Below, piece by piece: positions 62,136-64,000 of a stretch of 64,000 nt of DNA. How positions within the stretch are numbered: position 1 is the stretch's first letter; each line of letters starts with the position of its first letter. Both the position numbers and the translations under genes were made by a program. Origin of the DNA: Campylobacter concisus (GTDB lineage Bacteria; Campylobacterota; Campylobacteria; Campylobacterales; Campylobacteraceae); the NCBI RefSeq assembly GCF_003048595.2, contig NZ_CP049270.1, forward strand, positions 248,001 to 312,000, read 5' to 3'. Under the pieces are notes generated by a model, which saw nothing but the letters and a program-made list of their open reading frames with translations, did not search any database and had not been told where the DNA came from.

Positions 62136-62765
62136 ATGAATTATCTTGAAATTTTAAAATTTCGTCATGCTTGCAAGGTTTTTGACGAAAGCAAAAAAAT
62201 CGGTGCTGGAGAGTTTGATTTTATACTAGAAGCTGGTAGATTAAGCCCTAGTTCAACTGGTCTTGAGCAGTGGGATATCTTAGTCGTTCAAAATAAAGAG
62301 CTTAGAGAAAAAATAAAAGCTCTTTCATGGAATCAAGCACAAATCACATCTTGCTCGCATTTAGTTGTCGTTTTAGCTAAGATCAAAGAGGTAAAATTTG
62401 GAAGCACATACGTTAATAAAATGATCGCTAGAAATACCAATAAAGATCCTGAAGCCATTGTTGCAAGGCAAAAATTTTATCATGACTTTTTGCTAGCAAA
62501 TTTTAAAAATGATGATGAGCTAACATTTCAGTGGTCGCATGAGCAGTGCATGATAATCGCCACAAATATGATGAATGCAGCTGCAAGTTTGGGCATTGAT
62601 AGTTGCCCGATAGAAGGCTTTGATAGACTCGCTTTAAATGAGCTTTTAGGGCTTGATGAGAGCTTTCAAAGAGTGGCCATCATGGTGCCATTTGGCTACC
62701 GCCTAAATCCACAACCAAAAAAACTTCGTAGAGAAATTTCTGATATCGTTACTTGGATCTATTAA
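62136..62765 (+). CDS. NAD(P)H-dependent oxidoreductase, nitroreductase family
   Basis: The 209-residue protein has the nitroreductase pattern FRHACKVFDESKKI, ILEAGRLSPSSTGLEQWDIL, AAASLGIDSCPIEGFD and VPFGYRLNPQPKKLRR. It binds FMN and resembles NfsB/YfkO-type enzymes, which in Helicobacter and Campylobacter can activate nitro drugs. Two ATGs are in tandem (62133, 62136); the second has better spacing. Confidence 0.87.
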   Translation: MNYLEILKFRHACKVFDESKKIGAGEFDFILEAGRLSPSSTGLEQWDILVVQNKELREKIKALSWNQAQITSCSHLVVVLAKIKEVKFGSTYVNKMIARNTNKDPEAIVARQKFYHDFLLANFKNDDELTFQWSHEQCMIIATNMMNAAASLGIDSCPIEGFDRLALNELLGLDESFQRVAIMVPFGYRLNPQPKKLRREISDIVTWIY

Positions 62766-62770
62766 GATAT

Positions 62771-62807
62771 TTGAGCCAAATTTTAAATAAATTTTTGGCT
62801 CAATTTT
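62771..62807 (+). terminator. Terminator after the nitroreductase gene
   Basis: TTGAGCCAAA and TTTGGCTCAA form a perfect 10-bp stem with a 13-nt A+T loop, followed by TTTT. It starts five bases after the stop codon. Confidence 0.8.
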
Positions 62808-62911
62808 AAATAAATCAATAAATTCTAAATAAATACTTACCTTTATAAACCCAAATCAAGTAAAAATGGGATAAAATCAGAGCCAAAACCTAAACTAACG
62901 AGGTGTCTATC

Positions 62912-64000
62912 GTGCTTGAGAAACAAAAAACCAGCCTTCAAATAGTAAAAATGTTTTATACAAAGGCTATTTTACTTTTACTCTCATTTATATTTTTAGC
63001 ATTATTTGTAGTTTGTGCCGGCACGAACGATATAAAGTATGATCTTAGCTCAACTAATTCAAATATAAAATCATCAATCTCAAATAGCTTTTTTATAATA
63101 AAAAACGATCTATTTTTAAAATCAAAAATGGTTGAAGCAGGTCTTAGCGATATGCTATTTGATAAAAATTCAACAAAAAACGATCTTTATATAGCTTTTT
63201 ATGTTTTTGATAAAAATAGAAATTTAATCTATTCAAAGAGATTTTTAGGTGCTGATGACATAGCCGAAAAGGATCTATCTCAGCTAAGTTTAAACGAGAC
63301 AGATGCCGGGAAATTTACAGTATCAGATCGAGTTTATAAAAACAATCGTTTTAGAGACATTTATGCATCTTATGGACTAAAAAATGGAGGCAGTATTTTA
63401 GTTCAAATTGATATAAAATTTTTGCAAAGTTACACCAATGTAGATTACGATGATAAAAGTAAAACTTATGCTTATTTGGTAGATAAATATGGAAATTTAT
63501 CAAGAGATGAGTTTTATAAAAAATTTGATGAATCGATGTTTTTACCTTATGTGAGTCTTGGCGACGAGTTTAAAGAGGATAAAATAATATTTTCTTTAAG
63601 CCATATGAGCTTTTATCTCATAAGCTATATGCCAGAGTATAAAATTTTTGTTATTACTGCTTCAACGAAGCATTTTCATATCTTTATGCAGTTTGTGTTA
63701 TTTTGGCTATCGATCTTTTGTTTTATATCTTCTTTAATTTTATGGGTTAGAGATGTAAAATTTGTAAAAAATAGAATAATGCCAGCTTTAAAAGAGGTAA
63801 GAGATACTTTAGATGGCGATGAATACGAGATAAGACGAAGCCTTAATGTAACAGAACTTGAAGATATAAAAAATGGAATAAACAAGCTAAAGATAGAAAC
63901 CAAAAAAGCAACTGATGGACTAGAAGAATACAAAAGTAGATTCGGCTATATTTTTGAGCAAAGCTTTTTGAAAATAGTAGTTTATGATGCTTATAGCGGC
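62912..64000 (+). CDS. Membrane sensor protein, periplasmic sensor plus HAMP-like and PAS regions (C-terminus beyond window)
   Basis: A GTG start at 62912, eight bases after GAGG, opens a frame that stays open to the right edge (363 codons). It has a membrane helix (about residues 18-38), a ~205-residue periplasmic domain of Cache-like character (YIAFYVFDKNRNLIYSKRF, YAYLVDKYGNLSRDEF), a second helix (about 250-275), a HAMP-like stretch with coiled coil (LEDIKNGINKLKIETKKATD), and the beginning of a PAS-like domain. The output (kinase, GGDEF or EAL) lies outside the window. Confidence 0.8.
   Translation, partial: MLEKQKTSLQIVKMFYTKAILLLLSFIFLALFVVCAGTNDIKYDLSSTNSNIKSSISNSFFIIKNDLFLKSKMVEAGLSDMLFDKNSTKNDLYIAFYVFDKNRNLIYSKRFLGADDIAEKDLSQLSLNETDAGKFTVSDRVYKNNRFRDIYASYGLKNGGSILVQIDIKFLQSYTNVDYDDKSKTYAYLVDKYGNLSRDEFYKKFDESMFLPYVSLGDEFKEDKIIFSLSHMSFYLISYMPEYKIFVITASTKHFHIFMQFVLFWLSIFCFISSLILWVRDVKFVKNRIMPALKEVRDTLDGDEYEIRRSLNVTELEDIKNGINKLKIETKKATDGLEEYKSRFGYIFEQSFLKIVVYDAYSG

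Noticed and set aside
1-64000. CRISPR arrays, tRNA or rRNA genes.
   Set aside because: No regularly spaced repeats and no cloverleaf or rRNA-like sequences were recognised by eye; a covariance-model scan would be decisive.

Overview
The window comes from a Campylobacter chromosome. It has low G+C overall, tight same-strand operons with 4-base ATGA overlaps, and long stretches that follow the C. jejuni gene order from memory: ilvE, tautomerase, bcp, fabZ, lpxA, clpX, mreB, mreC, carB; DUF507, carA, TauE-like protein, response regulator, ccoNOQP, FixH, addB, addA, rplM, rpsI, cadF, HAD phosphatase; nspC next to moaD and moaE; yedF and selD. The blocks are arranged differently from C. jejuni and carry accessory genes. 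A C. concisus-like species is my best guess, but the sequence alone cannot prove the species. No rRNA, tRNA, IS element, prophage or CRISPR array was seen.

Layout. 1-8.6 kb (mostly minus): SPFH protein (cut by the window edge), ilvE, a DsbA-type oxidoreductase, lipid A phosphoethanolamine transferase, bcp, a tautomerase, a small membrane protein and a large AsmA/DUF748 protein. 8.8-13.5 kb: a five-gene NikZYXWV-type ABC transporter. 13.5-22.3 kb: queH, fabZ, lpxA, clpX, mreB, mreC, carB. 22.3-24.8 kb: a GATC-type (DpnII-like) restriction-modification cassette with HrgA-like and DpnD-like genes. It sits exactly on the end of carB and is followed by a second, diverged copy of the last 126 bp of carB and what looks like carB's old terminator. 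25-33.3 kb: a small membrane protein, DUF507, carA and the cbb3 oxidase cluster. 33.5-42.1 kb: flavin reductase-like gene, addB, addA, rplM, rpsI, a CadF-like OmpA protein and a HAD phosphatase. 42.4-46.3 kb: BaiN-like flavoprotein, MFS transporter, rdgB and a TPR protein.

46.4-49.6 kb is a patchwork. A conspicuously G+C-rich carboxynorspermidine synthase gene is followed by a very A+T-rich OLD-like ATPase/TOPRIM gene and then a G+C-rich frameshifted gene fragment whose intact paralogue lies at 55.9 kb. 49.6-55.7 kb (minus) holds a YceI-like protein and a compact cluster of NnrS-like membrane protein, a three-part ABC transporter and an OprC/NosA-like outer-membrane receptor that seems to lack its plug domain. 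A 12+12 bp inverted repeat lies directly in front of the receptor. 55.9-62.8 kb: PH-like membrane protein, moaE, moaD, nspC, DJ-1/PfpI protein, a formate dehydrogenase cytochrome b gene standing alone, yedF, selD and a nitroreductase. selD contains an in-frame UGA at codon 17 and is read here as a selenoprotein. A membrane sensor protein runs off the right edge.

Functional links: the 46.4 kb synthase and nspC form the carboxyspermidine route to spermidine; yedF, selD and the formate dehydrogenase subunit belong to selenium-dependent formate oxidation; ccoNOQP, FixH and the TauE-like protein build the terminal oxidase; addAB and the GATC R-M cassette act on DNA breaks and foreign DNA. The strongest leads for something new are the carB-targeted R-M insertion, the solitary OLD-like gene in a mosaic locus, and the plugless receptor/ABC/NnrS cluster.
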